Positions 5,717 through 6,021 of a DNA stretch of 6,021 bases are shown here, piece by piece (positions within the stretch are counted from its first letter, which is position 1; every line of letters starts with the position of its first letter). The position numbers were made by a program, and so were the translations under genes. The notes below the pieces were generated by a model. That model was not told the origin of the DNA. It saw nothing but the letters and a program-made list of their open reading frames with translations, and made no database searches. Source of the stretch: Acidobacteriota bacterium. GTDB taxonomy: Bacteria > Planctomycetota > Phycisphaerae > WQYP01 > JAJZKJ01. The DNA lies in contig JAJZKJ010000150.1 in assembly GCA_021804195.1 (NCBI GenBank), positions 1-6,021 of the forward strand. The letters run 5' to 3'.

Positions 5717-6021
5717 GCGTTACTTCCCACACCGGGCCGGCCCCCATGGACACCACAAGGTCGCCATGAACAAGCTCCTGCCCCAGATACGTCACAATTT
5801 CTTTGAACGTCGGAATATACACCGCCGTTCGTCCATTACTCTTAATCAGTTCCACCAACTGATCCGCCCGTATCTCACGCCGATCTTTTTCGCTGTCACG
5901 AACAAAAAAGATGTCCGGCACAACGGTAATATCGGCACTTGAGAAGCTGCGGGCAAAATCATTGAGTAAAAATCGCGTCCGACTATGCTGATGCGGCTGA
6001 AACACGCATATTAGCCGCCTC
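5691..6021 (-). CDS. murC: UDP-N-acetylmuramate--L-alanine ligase, C-terminal part
   Basis: Only the last 109 residues are in the window; the reading frame is open to the edge and the rest of the gene lies to the right. MurC is the ATP-dependent cytoplasmic ligase that adds L-Ala to UDP-MurNAc, the first amino acid of the peptide stem. The visible part is the third Mur-ligase domain. RRLICVFQPHQHSRTR corresponds to the E. coli MurC stretch beginning RLVMIFQPH, and GDLVVSMGAGPVWEV corresponds to its NDLILVQGAGNIGKI. The insert VVPDIFFVRDSE is, as I recall, typical of planctomycete MurC. The GTG at 6005 is internal, not a start. The stop TGA (5691-5693) lies inside murB, giving the 26-bp overlap. 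Confidence 0.93.
   Translation of the reverse strand, partial: RRLICVFQPHQHSRTRFLLNDFARSFSSADITVVPDIFFVRDSEKDRREIRADQLVELIKSNGRTAVYIPTFKEIVTYLGQELVHGDLVVSMGAGPVWEVTHELVRRLR

Noticed and set aside
1..6021. tRNA, rRNA, CRISPR array, transposase or phage genes
   Set aside because: I saw no tRNA-like arm sets, no regularly spaced repeats, and no transposase, integrase or phage motifs on either strand.

Overview
The window looks like a chromosomal segment of a moderately GC-rich Gram-negative-type bacterium. The best guess is the phylum Planctomycetota, possibly class Phycisphaerae. The clues are the wording of the MurC C-terminus (FQPHQHSRT, then VVPDIFFVRDSE), the MurB C-terminus ending in a bare Trp (EPEVVIW), and a cell-wall gene run that stops at ftsQ with no ftsA or ftsZ after it. 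This is judgement from remembered family sequences, not a search; Verrucomicrobiota and related phyla remain possible.

Layout. Bases 1-268 hold no convincing gene but carry nested inverted repeats: a perfect 16-bp outer pair (1-16/253-268), a long inner pair (141-165/221-245, 22 of 25 positions) and a second branch (23-34/104-115 with further stems inside). Together they can fold into a closed, two-armed structure, so this may be an undescribed structured RNA or leader, or a small non-coding inverted-repeat element. Bases 351-1231 on the + strand are a two-gene cassette: an ECF-type sigma-70 factor and, 17 bp later, a small soluble protein with a zinc-binding HxxxCxxC motif, probably its anti-sigma factor. 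A 205-bp gap follows, then a membrane-anchored diguanylate cyclase (1437-2717, +) with a CHASE3-like sensor region, an intact GGDEF motif and an inhibitory RxxD site.

The right half (2769-6021) is on the - strand and converges on the cyclase gene. Read in its own direction it is murC (3' end only), murB, ddl and ftsQ: the late part of a division/cell-wall (dcw) cluster. MurC adds L-Ala to UDP-MurNAc, MurB makes the UDP-MurNAc that MurC uses, Ddl makes the D-Ala-D-Ala dipeptide, and FtsQ is a membrane division protein. murC and murB overlap by 26 bp, murB and ddl are 77 bp apart, and ddl and ftsQ are 15 bp apart, so co-transcription from a promoter outside the window is likely.

The genes are mostly ordinary housekeeping and signalling genes. 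The part least explained by known families is the structured region at 1-268.
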